DNA from: Pelagimonas varians
GTDB lineage: Bacteria > Pseudomonadota > Alphaproteobacteria > Rhodobacterales > Rhodobacteraceae
DNA: 64,000 nucleotides
Direction of reading: 5' to 3'
NCBI RefSeq assembly: GCF_003208435.1
Contig: NZ_QKMF01000008.1
Coordinates: 1-64,000, forward strand
Position 1 is the stretch's first letter, and each line of letters opens with the position of its first letter. Of this stretch, positions 9,084 to 19,106 are shown piece after piece. The notes below the pieces were generated by a model. The model made no database searches. It worked only from the letters and a program-made list of their open reading frames with translations, and had not been told where the DNA came from. Position numbers and translations under genes: made by a program.

Positions 9084-9973
9084 TTGCCGCCCTTCAGCAT
9101 TTGGAACGCATCTCCAAAGGCGTCCAAGACGTTTGTTGGCAGCAAAACAGTCTGCTTCCCAGCCCCTTCGCCCACTTTGACCAAAGCCTCTACTTGTTTA
9201 AGGGCAACTTGATATTGGGCTGCTTCGATCCCGTTTTCTTTGATCGCCCGGGCAACAACTTCGGTTGCATAAGCTTCGGCATCCGCTGAAATACGGCGTG
9301 CCTTGGCCTCTTGCTCGGCGGCATAGAGCTGCGCATCAGCGGCAAGTTCAACGGCGCGGCGCTCGCCCTCAGCCTCGGTTACCTGCGCCCTGCGTCCACG
9401 CTCCGCATTCAATTGCTGCAACATCGCGTCGCGGGTTGCCTGATCGAGGTTCACGTCCAAAATCTCGGCGCGTGTCACTTCGATGCCCCAATCATCAACC
9501 GCGTCTTCGACGTTTTCTTTGATCTGAGTGATCAACTGAGAGCGGTTGGATTGCACCTCATCCAGCTCCATCTTACCGATTTGGGCGCGTACAATCCCTG
9601 CGACTGTGGTCGCAATTGCGCCGTCCACATCCCGGATTCTGTAAACAGTCTTTTCCGGCTCTGTAATGCGGTAGAAAACCGATGTTTCAACCTGCACCAA
9701 AACGTTATCCGTCGTAATCGCATCTTGTTTTGCGTTCGGCAGTTGCCGCTCGAGAATCGAGATCTTGTGGCGCACCCGATCCAGAAATGGCACGATAATG
9801 TTGATTCCAGGCCCCAAAACAGAGCGCAACCGGCCGAACCGTTCCACAACATATTTCTCGGATTGCGGCACAATCCGAACCCCAAGCAGCACCATCAACA
9901 CAACAAGTGCGGCAAGCAATAAAATCACAATATTTCCGCTGGTGACTTCGGCAAGGATTGCTTCGATATCCAT
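9080..9973 (-). CDS. SPFH/Band 7 (stomatin-like, QmcA-type) membrane protein
   Basis: A 297-residue protein with one N-terminal membrane segment (residues ~13-33) and an SPFH domain (VVPQSEKYVVERFGR, TTDNVLVQVETSVFYRI), followed by an Ala/Glu-rich coiled coil (~190-240) that drives oligomerisation. It is likely a membrane scaffold affecting membrane protein turnover. A good ribosome site (AGGAGA) precedes the ATG. It forms a unit with the NfeD-like gene, as seen in many bacteria. Confidence 0.9.
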   Translation of the reverse strand: MDIEAILAEVTSGNIVILLLAALVVLMVLLGVRIVPQSEKYVVERFGRLRSVLGPGINIIVPFLDRVRHKISILERQLPNAKQDAITTDNVLVQVETSVFYRITEPEKTVYRIRDVDGAIATTVAGIVRAQIGKMELDEVQSNRSQLITQIKENVEDAVDDWGIEVTRAEILDVNLDQATRDAMLQQLNAERGRRAQVTEAEGERRAVELAADAQLYAAEQEAKARRISADAEAYATEVVARAIKENGIEAAQYQVALKQVEALVKVGEGAGKQTVLLPTNVLDAFGDAFQMLKGGK

Positions 9974-10086
9974 AATTCACTCTCCTGAAAGATCTTGTCA
10001 CCAAGATGGGGATTTTCATGCAAAATGAAAGTCCTGAAAGCCATACCCTGATTGTTCATTCGCGCGGCGGGATGTATCTTGGATCT

Positions 10087-11340
10087 ATGCCGTCCCTATG
10101 CCGCGAATGTCTGACCTGTTTTGAAACGGGGCCCCGTTGTCCATCTTGCGGACGGCCACGGGTGATTGCGCATCCCGAACTTTGGGATCTGAGCATCGCA
10201 CACATGGATTGCGACGCCTTTTATGCCAGCGTCGAAAAACGCGACAATCCAGAACTGGCGGACAAACCCGTGATTGTAGGCGGCGGGCGGCGCGGCGTTG
10301 TGTCGACAGCCTGCTACATCGCCCGAATGCGCGGTGTGAAATCTGCAATGCCTATGTTTCAAGCGCTTAAAAAATGCCCCGACGCAGTCGTTGTGAAACC
10401 GCGCATGGATGTCTACGTCGAAACTTCAAAAGCTATCCGTGCAATGATGGAGGAAATGACGCCTTCGATCGAGCCCCTGTCGCTGGACGAAGCGTTTATG
10501 GACCTTACCGGCACCGCACGATTGCACGGCCAGCCCCCCGCTGTCATGCTGGCACGGCTTGTCTCCCGAATGAAGGCGGAATTGGGCATTACTGGCTCTA
10601 TCGGACTGTCACACAACAAATTTTTAGCCAAGATCGCTTCAGATTTGGACAAACCCCGCGGGTTTTCGGTGATTGGTCAGGCCGAAACCGTTGATTTTTT
10701 GCGCCCGAAACCGGTGCGTTTGATTTGGGGGGTCGGCAGCGTGGCGCAAGAATCGTTGGAACGGGCTGGTATCCGCACCTTCGAAGATTTGATGCGGTGG
10801 GATCGCGAGGCGCTGTCTCAGCGGTTCGGGTCAATGGGCGACCGGCTTTGGCACTTGGCGCGCGGCGAGGATCACCGCGGCGTTCAGCACAATGCGCCAA
10901 TCAAATCCATCTCGAATGAAACCACTTTCTACGAAGATACCGGCGACGTTGATATTCTGGACGGGCACCTGTGGCGCCTATGCGAAAAAGTGTCGGATCG
11001 GGCAAAGGCGCGCGCACTGGCGGGGCGAGTTGTGACGCTCAAACTCAAAGATTCGAAATTCAAATTGATAACCAGACGGGTCACCTTGCCCGATTCCACC
11101 CATATCGCCGATCGCATCTATCGCACGGCACGGGCGCTGTTTGATCAGGTTCCGGGGACAGGGCCCTACCGATTGATCGGCGCAGGCCTTTCACATCTTG
11201 GTCCAGAGGAAGACGCAGACCGCGCTGGCGATCTGCTGGACCCAAAGGCCGGAACACGGGCCAAGGCCGAACGCGCGACCGATGAAATCCGCGCCCGCTT
11301 TGGCGAAAGCGCGATCCTCAAAGGCCGGTCCTTGCGTTAG
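10087..11340 (+). CDS. dinB: DNA polymerase IV with N-terminal Cys-pair extension
   Basis: A 417-residue Y-family translesion polymerase. Catalytic carboxylates are in AHMDCDAFYASVE and SLDEAFMDLTG; the HhH region (VGSVAQESLERAGI) and the little-finger domain follow. Ahead of the polymerase core are about 30 residues with Cys5-x2-Cys8 and Cys18-x2-Cys21, a likely zinc-binding knuckle that E. coli DinB does not have. I start at the ATG at 10087 (MPSLCREC); an in-frame ATG at 10006 would add 27 residues with no clear function. No LexA-like operator is evident upstream. It is divergent from the SPFH gene. Confidence 0.92.
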   Translation: MPSLCRECLTCFETGPRCPSCGRPRVIAHPELWDLSIAHMDCDAFYASVEKRDNPELADKPVIVGGGRRGVVSTACYIARMRGVKSAMPMFQALKKCPDAVVVKPRMDVYVETSKAIRAMMEEMTPSIEPLSLDEAFMDLTGTARLHGQPPAVMLARLVSRMKAELGITGSIGLSHNKFLAKIASDLDKPRGFSVIGQAETVDFLRPKPVRLIWGVGSVAQESLERAGIRTFEDLMRWDREALSQRFGSMGDRLWHLARGEDHRGVQHNAPIKSISNETTFYEDTGDVDILDGHLWRLCEKVSDRAKARALAGRVVTLKLKDSKFKLITRRVTLPDSTHIADRIYRTARALFDQVPGTGPYRLIGAGLSHLGPEEDADRAGDLLDPKAGTRAKAERATDEIRARFGESAILKGRSLR

Positions 11341-11348
11341 GTTTTGCG

Positions 11349-11678
11349 TTATAAAAGCTGGTCTTCTTCGTCGATGGCATCAAAGCCCATCGCCTCTAAC
11401 CCGCCTTCAAGATTGTCCACCAAATGCGGTGTCCCAATCAGGTAGTCGGCAGTTGGTGTTGTCGCTTCGGAAACGGCTGTGGCATAGGCTTCGTCCCATT
11501 CCTCGGCCTCAAAGGCCCCGCGTCCGATCCACATAACAGCAACCAAGGCTGCTTGTTCTTCCTCATCCATACGGTCGATGAAGGCACGCAATTCGCTTTC
11601 TGCCCGATCTAATTCGCGGGCCATAACGATGATGGCGGCCACTTTTCGGACAGCGATTTTGTCCCCGATGATTCCCAT
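11349..11678 (-). CDS. DUF3775 family protein
   Basis: A 109-residue acidic, soluble protein. It begins with a helix VAAIIVMARELD, then shows the family features: a central EEEQAALVAVMWIGRGAFEAEEWDEA segment (acidic, with conserved Trp-Ile-Gly-Arg-Gly) and the C-terminal ADYLIGTPHLVDNLEGGLEAMG. The role is unknown. The start at 11678 has AGGAGA ideally placed; the longer open frame is rejected. Its stop lies only eight bases from the convergent dinB stop. Confidence 0.75.
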   Translation of the reverse strand: MGIIGDKIAVRKVAAIIVMARELDRAESELRAFIDRMDEEEQAALVAVMWIGRGAFEAEEWDEAYATAVSEATTPTADYLIGTPHLVDNLEGGLEAMGFDAIDEEDQLL

Positions 11679-11782
11679 GTCGCGTCTCCTGCAAAGAATA
11701 TGACTGTTTCGCTCTGGGATCATGCGCTGAGGGGACAAGACCCGCCTTGATCTTGCGCAAATCAAGTGCCGGAGGTCCGAAA

Positions 11783-11812
11783 TGCACAAAGGGCAGGGTT
11801 TCCCCTGCCCTC
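11783..11812 (-). terminator. Terminator of the aceEF-lpdA operon
   Basis: GGGCAGGG (11791-11798), loop TTTC, CCCTGCCC (11803-11810), followed on the minus strand by TTTGTGCATTT. It lies 20 bases after the lpdA stop. Confidence 0.7.
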
Positions 11813-11832
11813 TTTATCTTGATGTACCGCGC

Positions 11833-13566
11833 TTACTTCTTGCGTTTGCGGGGCGGCATCAGGTCGGTGATTGTGCCCTCGAACATTTCGGCGGCAAAGT
11901 TCACCGTTTCAGACAGGGTCGGGTGCGGGTGAATGGTATGACCAAGGTCGACCGCATCCGCGCCCATTTCAATCGCCAAAGCTGTTTCCGAGATCAGATC
12001 GCCAGCGTTGGTGCCCACGATGCAGGCCCCGATGATACGATCATCGCTGGGATCAAACAAAAGCTTGGTAATGCCTTCGCTCCGTCCGTTAGACAGGGAT
12101 TTGCCCGACGCGGCCCAAGGGAACACACCCTTTTCATAGGTGATACCTTTGGCCTTTGCCTCGGTTTCCGTGACGCCGCACCATGCAACCTCTGGATCGG
12201 TGTAGGCCACCGACGGGATCAGTTTGGCGTCAAAGTGGCGCTTGTGACCGGCGCAAACTTCGGCGGCCACTTTGCCTTCGTGGACCGCTTTGTGCGCCAG
12301 CATTGGCTGCCCCACCACATCGCCAATCGCAAAGATATGCGGCTGACCCGTGCGCTGCTGGCTATCGACGGCAATAAAGCCGCGATCATCCACTGCAACA
12401 CCGGCTTGATCGGCTGCGATCAACTTGCCATTCGGCTTGCGGCCGACAGCCACCAGAACCTTGTCGAAAGTGTCGGAGAAGCTTTCGCCCTTGTCATCCT
12501 CAAAGGTGACTTTCATGCCTGCATCGGTCGCTTCGACGCCGGTCACTTTGGTCTTGAGGAAGATGTTTTCGTAGCGGCCCTTGATGCGTGTCATCAGTGG
12601 CTTGACGATATCTTTGTCCGCACCGGGGATGATCTGATCCATCAGCTCAACCACGGTGATTTTCGAGCCCAAGGCGTCGTAAACACAGGCCATTTCAAGG
12701 CCAATGATCCCGCCGCCCAAAACCAGCATCCGTTCCGGAACGTCCTTCAGTTCCAGTGCGCCAGTGCTGTCGATCACCCGGTCATCTTCGGGGATAAACG
12801 GCAGCGCAACAGGTTCGGACCCCGCCGCAATGATGCATTGATCAAAGGAAACCGTGGTGGTGCCTTCTGCGCCGGTGACCGAAATCATATTCGAACCGGT
12901 AAAGGTGCCCATACCGCGCACGATCTGCACCTTGCGGCCTTTGGACAGCCCTTCAAGACCCCCCGTCAACTGACCGACAACGCTGTCTTTGAACGAGCGC
13001 AATTCATCGAGGTCAATCTGCGGTTTGCCAAAGGTCACACCATGCGAAGACATTTCTTCGGCTTCGGTGATGACTTTGGCCACATGCAGCAGCGCTTTGG
13101 ATGGAATGCAGCCCACGTTCAGACAGACACCGCCCAAAACAGGGTTCTTTTCGATCAACACGACCTTTTTGCCCAGATCCGCGGCACGGAAGGCCGCAGT
13201 ATAACCGCCCGGGCCAGAGCCAAGAACAACAACTTCGGCATGCACATCGCCTGCACCGGTTGCGGTGCCAGTGGCGGCAACGCTTTGCGGGGCGGCGGCC
13301 GTTGGGGCTGCTTCGGCTTTGGGGGCCTCAGCTGCACCAGCGCCTTCCAGAACCAAAATCAACGATCCTTCGGAAACATTGTCCCCTTCGGCAACCTTGA
13401 TTTCTTTGACAACGCCTGCAGCAGGCGAAGGCACTTCCAATGTGGCTTTGTCGGATTCCAGTTCGATCAGCGGGTCTTCGGCGGCGACAGTGTCACCAAC
13501 CGAAACCAAGATCGCAACCACGGGCACGTCGGCGAAATCACCGATATCAGGTACTGTAACGTCCAT
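11833..13566 (-). CDS. lpdA: Dihydrolipoyl dehydrogenase (E3) of pyruvate dehydrogenase, with its own lipoyl domain
   Basis: A 577-residue FAD disulfide oxidoreductase that re-oxidises dihydrolipoate and makes NADH. An N-terminal lipoyl domain with Lys40 in SDKA is followed by an Ala/Pro/Glu-rich linker and the E3 core: FAD loop VLGSGPGG, redox pair CLNVGC, and the HPHPTLSE segment with the active-site base. E3 proteins carrying a lipoyl domain belong to PDH rather than to 2-oxoglutarate dehydrogenase, consistent with the operon. The start at 13566 is set by AGGGGA six bases upstream; two earlier in-frame ATG/GTG codons overlap that site. Confidence 0.95.
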   Translation of the reverse strand: MDVTVPDIGDFADVPVVAILVSVGDTVAAEDPLIELESDKATLEVPSPAAGVVKEIKVAEGDNVSEGSLILVLEGAGAAEAPKAEAAPTAAAPQSVAATGTATGAGDVHAEVVVLGSGPGGYTAAFRAADLGKKVVLIEKNPVLGGVCLNVGCIPSKALLHVAKVITEAEEMSSHGVTFGKPQIDLDELRSFKDSVVGQLTGGLEGLSKGRKVQIVRGMGTFTGSNMISVTGAEGTTTVSFDQCIIAAGSEPVALPFIPEDDRVIDSTGALELKDVPERMLVLGGGIIGLEMACVYDALGSKITVVELMDQIIPGADKDIVKPLMTRIKGRYENIFLKTKVTGVEATDAGMKVTFEDDKGESFSDTFDKVLVAVGRKPNGKLIAADQAGVAVDDRGFIAVDSQQRTGQPHIFAIGDVVGQPMLAHKAVHEGKVAAEVCAGHKRHFDAKLIPSVAYTDPEVAWCGVTETEAKAKGITYEKGVFPWAASGKSLSNGRSEGITKLLFDPSDDRIIGACIVGTNAGDLISETALAIEMGADAVDLGHTIHPHPTLSETVNFAAEMFEGTITDLMPPRKRKK

Positions 13567-13577
13567 GGTCATTCCCC

Positions 13578-14828
13578 TTACCACATCAACTTGCGCATAT
13601 CGCCAAGCAGGTTCTTGAGCGTCACGGTGAACCGTGCAGCCAAGGCACCGTCGACAGCGCGGTGATCATAAGACAGCGACAAGGGCTGCATCAGGCGGGG
13701 AACGAATTCCTCACCATTCCAGACCGGTGCCATTTTGCTGCGTGTCAGGCCAAGGATCGCTACCTCTGGTGCGTTCACAATCGGAGTGAACGAGGTGCCG
13801 CCAATGCCGCCAAGGCTGGAAATCGTGAAGGTTGCGCCCTGCATGTCCTTGGACTTCAGGTTCCCTTCACGGGCCGCTTTGGACAGGCTCATGAGCTCTT
13901 GAGAGATTTCGACCAAACCTTTGCGGTCAGCATCTTTGATTACAGGAACCATCAAGCCGTTTGGCGTATCTGCCGCAAAGCCGATGTTGTAGAAGTCCTT
14001 TTTGATCAGCTTGTCGCCATCAGGATGGATCGAGCTGTTGAATTCCCAGTGCTGTTTAAGCGCCGAAACAGAAGCTTTGACCACAAAGGATAGCAATGTC
14101 ACGCGATAGCCGTTTTCTTTGGCGTGCGTATCCATTTCCTTGCGGTACTTATCCAGATCGGTGATGTCCGCTTCGTCGTTATGGGTGACATGCGGGATGT
14201 TGAGCCATGACCGGTGCAAAGCCGGGCCAGAGATCTTTTTGATCCGGGGCATTTCGACATCTTCGGTCGGACCGAATTTGCTGAAATCGACGGCCGGGAT
14301 TGGCGGGATACCTGATCCGCCCTGCGCCGCTGCAGTCGCCACTGGGGAAACGCTGGATTTAAGCGCCTTCTCAATGTCTTCGCGCAAGATGCGGCCCTTG
14401 CGGCCCGTGCCGTTCACTTTACCCAGTTCTACATCAACCCGGCGGGCAAAGGCCCGAACGGATGGCGATGCGTGAACCTTTGAAAAACCGGCGTCTGTCA
14501 CCGGAGCTGCTGCAACAGGTGCAGGGGCAGCCGCCGGTGCCGCCGCTGCGGCTGGCGCAGCTTTGGGGGCTTCGGCTGGTGCAGCAGCCGCACCGGCCGC
14601 TTCCAGAATCAAAACCACGGCACCTTCGCCAATTTCGTCACCTTCGGCGACCTTGATTTCCTTGACGACACCCGCAGCAGAGGAAGGAACCTCCATCGTG
14701 GCCTTGTCGCTTTCCAGTTCGATGATTGGATCTTCGACGGCAATTGTGTCACCCACACTGACCAAAATGGCCACTACAGGAACCTTATCGAAATCGCCGA
14801 TATCGGGAACTTTTACTTCTACGGTCAT
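13578..14828 (-). CDS. aceF: Pyruvate dehydrogenase E2, dihydrolipoamide acetyltransferase
   Basis: A 416-residue E2 core subunit that passes acetyl groups to CoA. It has one lipoyl domain (Lys42 in SDKA), an Ala/Pro-rich swinging linker (~80-125), a peripheral subunit-binding domain ([10 protein letters not shown]...[11 protein letters not shown], ~130-165) and the catalytic domain ending in [13 protein letters not shown]. Only one lipoyl domain is present, unlike the three of E. coli. The start at 14828 has GGAGG upstream. It sits 21 bp after aceE and 11 bp before lpdA. Confidence 0.96.
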   Translation of the reverse strand: MTVEVKVPDIGDFDKVPVVAILVSVGDTIAVEDPIIELESDKATMEVPSSAAGVVKEIKVAEGDEIGEGAVVLILEAAGAAAAPAEAPKAAPAAAAAPAAAPAPVAAAPVTDAGFSKVHASPSVRAFARRVDVELGKVNGTGRKGRILREDIEKALKSSVSPVATAAAQGGSGIPPIPAVDFSKFGPTEDVEMPRIKKISGPALHRSWLNIPHVTHNDEADITDLDKYRKEMDTHAKENGYRVTLLSFVVKASVSALKQHWEFNSSIHPDGDKLIKKDFYNIGFAADTPNGLMVPVIKDADRKGLVEISQELMSLSKAAREGNLKSKDMQGATFTISSLGGIGGTSFTPIVNAPEVAILGLTRSKMAPVWNGEEFVPRLMQPLSLSYDHRAVDGALAARFTVTLKNLLGDMRKLMW

Positions 14829-14849
14829 AATCTGTCCTCCTATCCGCAA

Positions 14850-17507
14850 TCACACAAGACGCGGGTTCGGCTTGTTGCCGTCAATGTCATATTTGCTCAG
14901 AGCTGCTGCGAGATCTTTTTCGCTGATCGAACCGTCGCGGTAGAGATCGACCATGGCCGCCGCTGCGATGTGGTTCGCGTCCACTTCAAAGAACCGGCGC
15001 AGGTTGACCCGGCTGTCCGAGCGGCCAAAGCCGTCAGTGCCCAGAACCGTATAGCGGCCCGGCACACAGGCGCGGATCTGCTCGGCGTAGTTCTTCATGT
15101 AGTCAGTGGCAGCGATGATCGGACCTTTGGCATTCGCAAATTGCTGCGCAACATAAGATGTCTGCGGTTCAGCCAACGGGTTCAAACGGTTGTGGCGGGC
15201 CACATCCTGACAATCACGCGCCAATTCGTTCAGCGAGGTTGCCGACCAGATGTCCGACGTTACGCCAAAATCTTCTTTCAGCATTTCCGCAGCTTTGATC
15301 GCCTGCACAAGGATCGTGCCAGAGCCCATCAGGTTCACATGCTTTTTCGCCGGTTTGGCGGTTTTTGTCATGCGGTACAGGCCTTTGATGATGCCTTCTT
15401 CGGCCCCCATCGGCATTTCAGGATGTGCGTAGTTTTCGTTCATCAAGGTCAGATAGAAGAACACATCTTCTTGGTCTTGATACATCCGCTTCATGCCGTG
15501 CTGCACGATGACGGCGACTTCGTAGCTGAAGGTCGGGTCATAGCTGACGCAGTTCGGAACAGTGCCCGCAAGGATATGGCTATGTCCGTCTTCGTGCTGC
15601 AAGCCTTCGCCGTTCAACGTGGTCCGACCGGCAGTGCCGCCCAGCATAAAGCCACGTGCGCGGCTGTCGCCTGCGGCCCAAGCCAAATCGCCAATCCGCT
15701 GGAAGCCAAACATCGAATAGTAGATGAAGAACGGGATCATCGGCACGCCGTGGTTGGAATAGGACGTCGCTGCCGCGATCCAATCCGCCATAGCGCCGGC
15801 TTCGTTGATGCCTTCTTGCAAAACCTGACCTGTTTCAGATTCTTTGTAGAACATCATCTGATCGCGGTCTTCAGGTGTATATTGCTGACCCTTCGGGTTA
15901 TAAATCCCGACCGAGCGGAACAAGCCTTCCATACCGAAAGTCCGGCTTTCGTCCGGCACAATCGGCACAATGTTCTTGCCGATTTTCTTGTCACGCAACA
16001 GCGTGGTCAAAATACGGACAAAGGCCATTGTGGTGGAAATTTCACGATCTCCCGTGCTTTCCAGCTGCGCTTTGAACTTCTCAAGCTCTGGAATTTCCAA
16101 GCTTGGCGCACCAGTAAAGCGTTTGGGGAATTCCCCGCCCAGATCTTTGCGGCGATCAGCAAGATAAGCTTTTTGAGCGTTGTTCAGTTTGACCAGCGGC
16201 ACTTTGTCTTTGAGGTCTTCGTCGCTGACCGGAATATTGAACCGGTCGCGCATCGCCTTAAGCTGATCGTCGGCCATTTTCTTTTGTTGGTGCGTCGTGT
16301 TCTGGCCTTCGCCAGCCGTTCCCATGCCGTAGCCCTTGACCGTTTTGATCAACAGAACGGTTGGTTGGCCTTTGGCTTCGGTCGCACGTTTGAAGGCGTT
16401 ATACACCTTTTTAGGCTCGTGCCCGCCACGGCGCAGGGCCCAGATCTGATCGTCGGACCAATCCGCAACCAGCGCGGCTGTTTCAGGGTATTTGCCAAAG
16501 AAATGTTCGCGGATATACGCGCCGTCTTTGGATTTGAAGGTCTGATAGTCACCGTCGACGGTTTCTTCCATCAACTGGCGCAATCTGCCCGAGGTGTCGT
16601 TCTCAAGAAGTTCATCCCAGCCCTTGCCCCAAAGCAATTTGATAACGTCCCAGCCGGAGCCGCGGAAGTTGCCTTCGAGTTCTTGAACAATCTTGGAGTT
16701 TCCGCGGACCGGTCCATCCAAACGCTGCAAGTTGCAGTTCACAACGAAAATCAGGTTATCAAGGCCTTCGCGGGCCGCCAGATGGATCGCGCCGATTGAT
16801 TCCGGCTCGTCCATTTCGCCGTCACCGAGGAAACACCATACCTTGCGGTCGGCCATGTCGATCTGGCCACGGTTGTGCATGTATTTCATGAAACGCGCTT
16901 GGTAGATCGCCATCAACGGGCCAAGGCCCATCGAAACAGTTGGGAACTGCCAATAGTCAGGCATCAACCAAGGGTGAGGATAAGAGGACAGCCCGCCACC
17001 AGAGACTTCGGAACGGAAGTTGTCGAGCTGCTCTTCGGTCAAACGACCTTCCATGAAGGAACGCGCGTAGATGCCAGGGATCACATGGCCTTGGAAAAAC
17101 ACCAAGTCGCCGCCGTGGATCGCGCTTTTGGCACGCCAGAAGTGGTTCAGACCAACGTCGTAAAACGCAGCAGAGGACGCGAACGACGCAATGTGTCCAC
17201 CGTATTCACTGCTTTCTTTATTGCGACGCACAACAGTCGCCATGGCGTTCCAACGGTTGATGGTGCGGATGCGCCATTCCATGTCAGTGTCGCCGGGCAT
17301 CTCAACTTCGTCATCTGTTGAAATGGTGTTTTGATATGGTGTGTTTGATGAGAACGGTAACTTGGCCCCGGCTGCTCGTGCTTGCTGTACCGCTTTGTCC
17401 AACAGGAAATGGGCACGGTCTGCACCGTCACGCTGGATGACGTCTTCGACGGCCTCCTGCCATTCCTGGGACTCGACCGGATCAATGTCTTGCGAGTGAT
17501 CTGTCAT
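14850..17507 (-). CDS. aceE: Pyruvate dehydrogenase E1, homodimeric type
   Basis: An 885-residue thiamine-diphosphate enzyme that decarboxylates pyruvate and acetylates E2. The TPP/Mg motif is FLGDGEMDEPES...NCNLQRLDG, and the length and order fit the single-chain AceE family rather than the alpha/beta heterotetramer common in other alphaproteobacteria. First gene of aceE-aceF-lpdA, preceded by two palindromic operator-like sites. A very long frame on the opposite strand (14970-16799) is a shadow. Confidence 0.97.
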   Translation of the reverse strand: MTDHSQDIDPVESQEWQEAVEDVIQRDGADRAHFLLDKAVQQARAAGAKLPFSSNTPYQNTISTDDEVEMPGDTDMEWRIRTINRWNAMATVVRRNKESSEYGGHIASFASSAAFYDVGLNHFWRAKSAIHGGDLVFFQGHVIPGIYARSFMEGRLTEEQLDNFRSEVSGGGLSSYPHPWLMPDYWQFPTVSMGLGPLMAIYQARFMKYMHNRGQIDMADRKVWCFLGDGEMDEPESIGAIHLAAREGLDNLIFVVNCNLQRLDGPVRGNSKIVQELEGNFRGSGWDVIKLLWGKGWDELLENDTSGRLRQLMEETVDGDYQTFKSKDGAYIREHFFGKYPETAALVADWSDDQIWALRRGGHEPKKVYNAFKRATEAKGQPTVLLIKTVKGYGMGTAGEGQNTTHQQKKMADDQLKAMRDRFNIPVSDEDLKDKVPLVKLNNAQKAYLADRRKDLGGEFPKRFTGAPSLEIPELEKFKAQLESTGDREISTTMAFVRILTTLLRDKKIGKNIVPIVPDESRTFGMEGLFRSVGIYNPKGQQYTPEDRDQMMFYKESETGQVLQEGINEAGAMADWIAAATSYSNHGVPMIPFFIYYSMFGFQRIGDLAWAAGDSRARGFMLGGTAGRTTLNGEGLQHEDGHSHILAGTVPNCVSYDPTFSYEVAVIVQHGMKRMYQDQEDVFFYLTLMNENYAHPEMPMGAEEGIIKGLYRMTKTAKPAKKHVNLMGSGTILVQAIKAAEMLKEDFGVTSDIWSATSLNELARDCQDVARHNRLNPLAEPQTSYVAQQFANAKGPIIAATDYMKNYAEQIRACVPGRYTVLGTDGFGRSDSRVNLRRFFEVDANHIAAAAMVDLYRDGSISEKDLAAALSKYDIDGNKPNPRLV

Positions 17508-17544
17508 ATGTCCTCTCCCTTAATTGCGCCGCTGGCGCATCTAT

Positions 17545-17564
17545 TTGGTTTAATATTAAACCAA
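17545..17564. promoter_or_regulatory. Perfect 20-bp palindrome upstream of aceE (operator candidate)
   Basis: TTGGTTTAATATTAAACCAA is a perfect palindrome whose near edge is 37 bp from the aceE start codon. Its core TTTAATATTAAA recurs in weaker form at 17708-17721, which argues for a regulator site rather than chance. Confidence 0.6.
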
Positions 17565-17707
17565 CTGGCGTTTCACTGCGACTTTTAGAAGGTTACTCAA
17601 GTTGAGCGGCTTCTGCAATCGCGTTGGGTTTGGGGTCTAACAGGTCAAACGACGTTGCGGCAGATAGGCACGCGCATAGCTTCCATGCGCATCGCGCATG
17701 GCATGTA

Positions 17708-17721
17708 GTTTAACATTAAAC
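17708..17721. promoter_or_regulatory. Second operator-like site upstream of aceE
   Basis: GTTTAACATTAAAC shares the core of the palindrome at 17545-17564 with one central change. It lies about 200 bp from the aceE start and 17 bp past the rmuC stop, so it could allow looping or belong to an upstream promoter of the operon. Confidence 0.45.
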
Positions 17722-17738
17722 TTTAGAGTGTTTCTAAA

Positions 17739-19106
17739 TCAGCTTTTGTCAGAGAGAGGCACAACATTGGTAACATCATCTTTGGCCAATTCTTCGAAAT
17801 CGAAATTATCCAACCTTCTTGCCCGCTTACCGGCCTTCTCAGAACTAATCTTGATATCTTCGATGTCACGGGCTGCCTGCCCAAAGTGACGATCAAGGCT
17901 GCCGACACGTGTTCCCAATCGATCTACGTCTTGTGAAAGCAGGCTCAATTCCTTGCGAATGGCCCCAGCTTGTTCCCGCATCCGCGCATCCTTAAGAATC
18001 GCGCGCATGGTATGCAAAGTTGCCATACAGGTTGTTGGGGACACGATCCAAACACGCGCTGCGAATCCTTCGCGCACCAAATCCGGAAAATTTGCGTGCA
18101 ACTCTGCGTAGACCGCCTCGGACGGAAGGAACAGCAAAGCACCATCCGCAGTCTCGCCCTCAAGGATGTATTTTTCCGATATATCCTTGATGTGTTTGCG
18201 TACCGACGTTTTTAACATCCGCGCCGCTTCGACCACTTGGCTGTCTGTCGTCGAATTGCGCAGCGCCTCGTAACCTTCAAGCGGGAACTTGGCATCCACA
18301 ACAATCGGACCCGGGGGGTTGGGAAGATGGATCAGGCAATCCGCCCGTTTTCCGTTCGAAAGTGTCGCTTGCAGGGTATAACTGTCCTTTGGCAGGGCCT
18401 TGGATACAATGTCCGTCAACTGGATTTCACCAAAAGCCCCGCGTGTTTGCTTGTTCGACAGGATGTCTTGCAAGGTCAGCACGTCACCAGACAGTTTGGT
18501 GATATTCTCCTGCGCTTTGTCGATGGTTTGCAACCGCTCTTGCAAAGCCGACAATGATGTTGCGGTGTTTTTGGCACTGCCGTTCAATGCAATGCCCATC
18601 TTTTCTTGCATTTCGGTCAGCGACAGCGTGGTTTTCATCTGCAAATCTGCCATGTTCTCTTGCAGGCGGATTTGGTTTTGACCCAGCGTTTCAGACAATT
18701 TCAATTGCTGGACCGCCATATTATCAGACAGTGATTGTTGCATGTGGGCCAGATGTTCACCGGTGTTGCGCTGAGCTTTGGACATGTCTTCATGTAGGCG
18801 CAATTGCACCTCCCCCAGCCGCTGCTCCATCAGAATAGTAAGTTGCGTTGCAGCTTGGACTTGCTGGTGGCCAACCGCATTCAAGCTGCCCTCCAGATGA
18901 CCTTGACCATTGGCAAGATGTTCTACGCGGGTCGACATATCTGTCAGCGCATGGGCCAGCATTTCCGAGGTCTGAGCCGTACGGCCCGCCCGTCGCACGC
19001 TGGAAATCAACAACACAAGTATCAATAGCAGGACAACCCCCGCCCCCAATACAGCCAAGACAGCCGGGTCCTGGAGTGAATAGGCTTGGTCTCCGATTTG
19101 GATCAT
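17739..19106 (-). CDS. rmuC: RmuC family DNA recombination protein
   Basis: A 455-residue protein with one N-terminal membrane segment (residues ~14-37), a long coiled coil (~50-225) and a C-terminal nuclease-like RmuC domain (LSNKQTRGAFGEIQL, VVDAKFPLEGYEALRN, LFLPSEAVYAELH). RmuC limits DNA inversions at short repeats; the fold suggests an endonuclease. The start overlaps the end of mutL by 4 bp, so two genome-stability genes are translationally coupled. Confidence 0.92.
   Translation of the reverse strand: MIQIGDQAYSLQDPAVLAVLGAGVVLLLILVLLISSVRRAGRTAQTSEMLAHALTDMSTRVEHLANGQGHLEGSLNAVGHQQVQAATQLTILMEQRLGEVQLRLHEDMSKAQRNTGEHLAHMQQSLSDNMAVQQLKLSETLGQNQIRLQENMADLQMKTTLSLTEMQEKMGIALNGSAKNTATSLSALQERLQTIDKAQENITKLSGDVLTLQDILSNKQTRGAFGEIQLTDIVSKALPKDSYTLQATLSNGKRADCLIHLPNPPGPIVVDAKFPLEGYEALRNSTTDSQVVEAARMLKTSVRKHIKDISEKYILEGETADGALLFLPSEAVYAELHANFPDLVREGFAARVWIVSPTTCMATLHTMRAILKDARMREQAGAIRKELSLLSQDVDRLGTRVGSLDRHFGQAARDIEDIKISSEKAGKRARRLDNFDFEELAKDDVTNVVPLSDKS

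Noticed and set aside
14970-16799. 609-codon open frame opposite aceE
   Set aside because: It mirrors the codon pattern of aceE on the other strand, lacks a ribosome site and its translation is rich in His, Arg and Phe without any domain. The same holds for the long frames opposite clpB (5825-7027) and lpdA (11782-13665).
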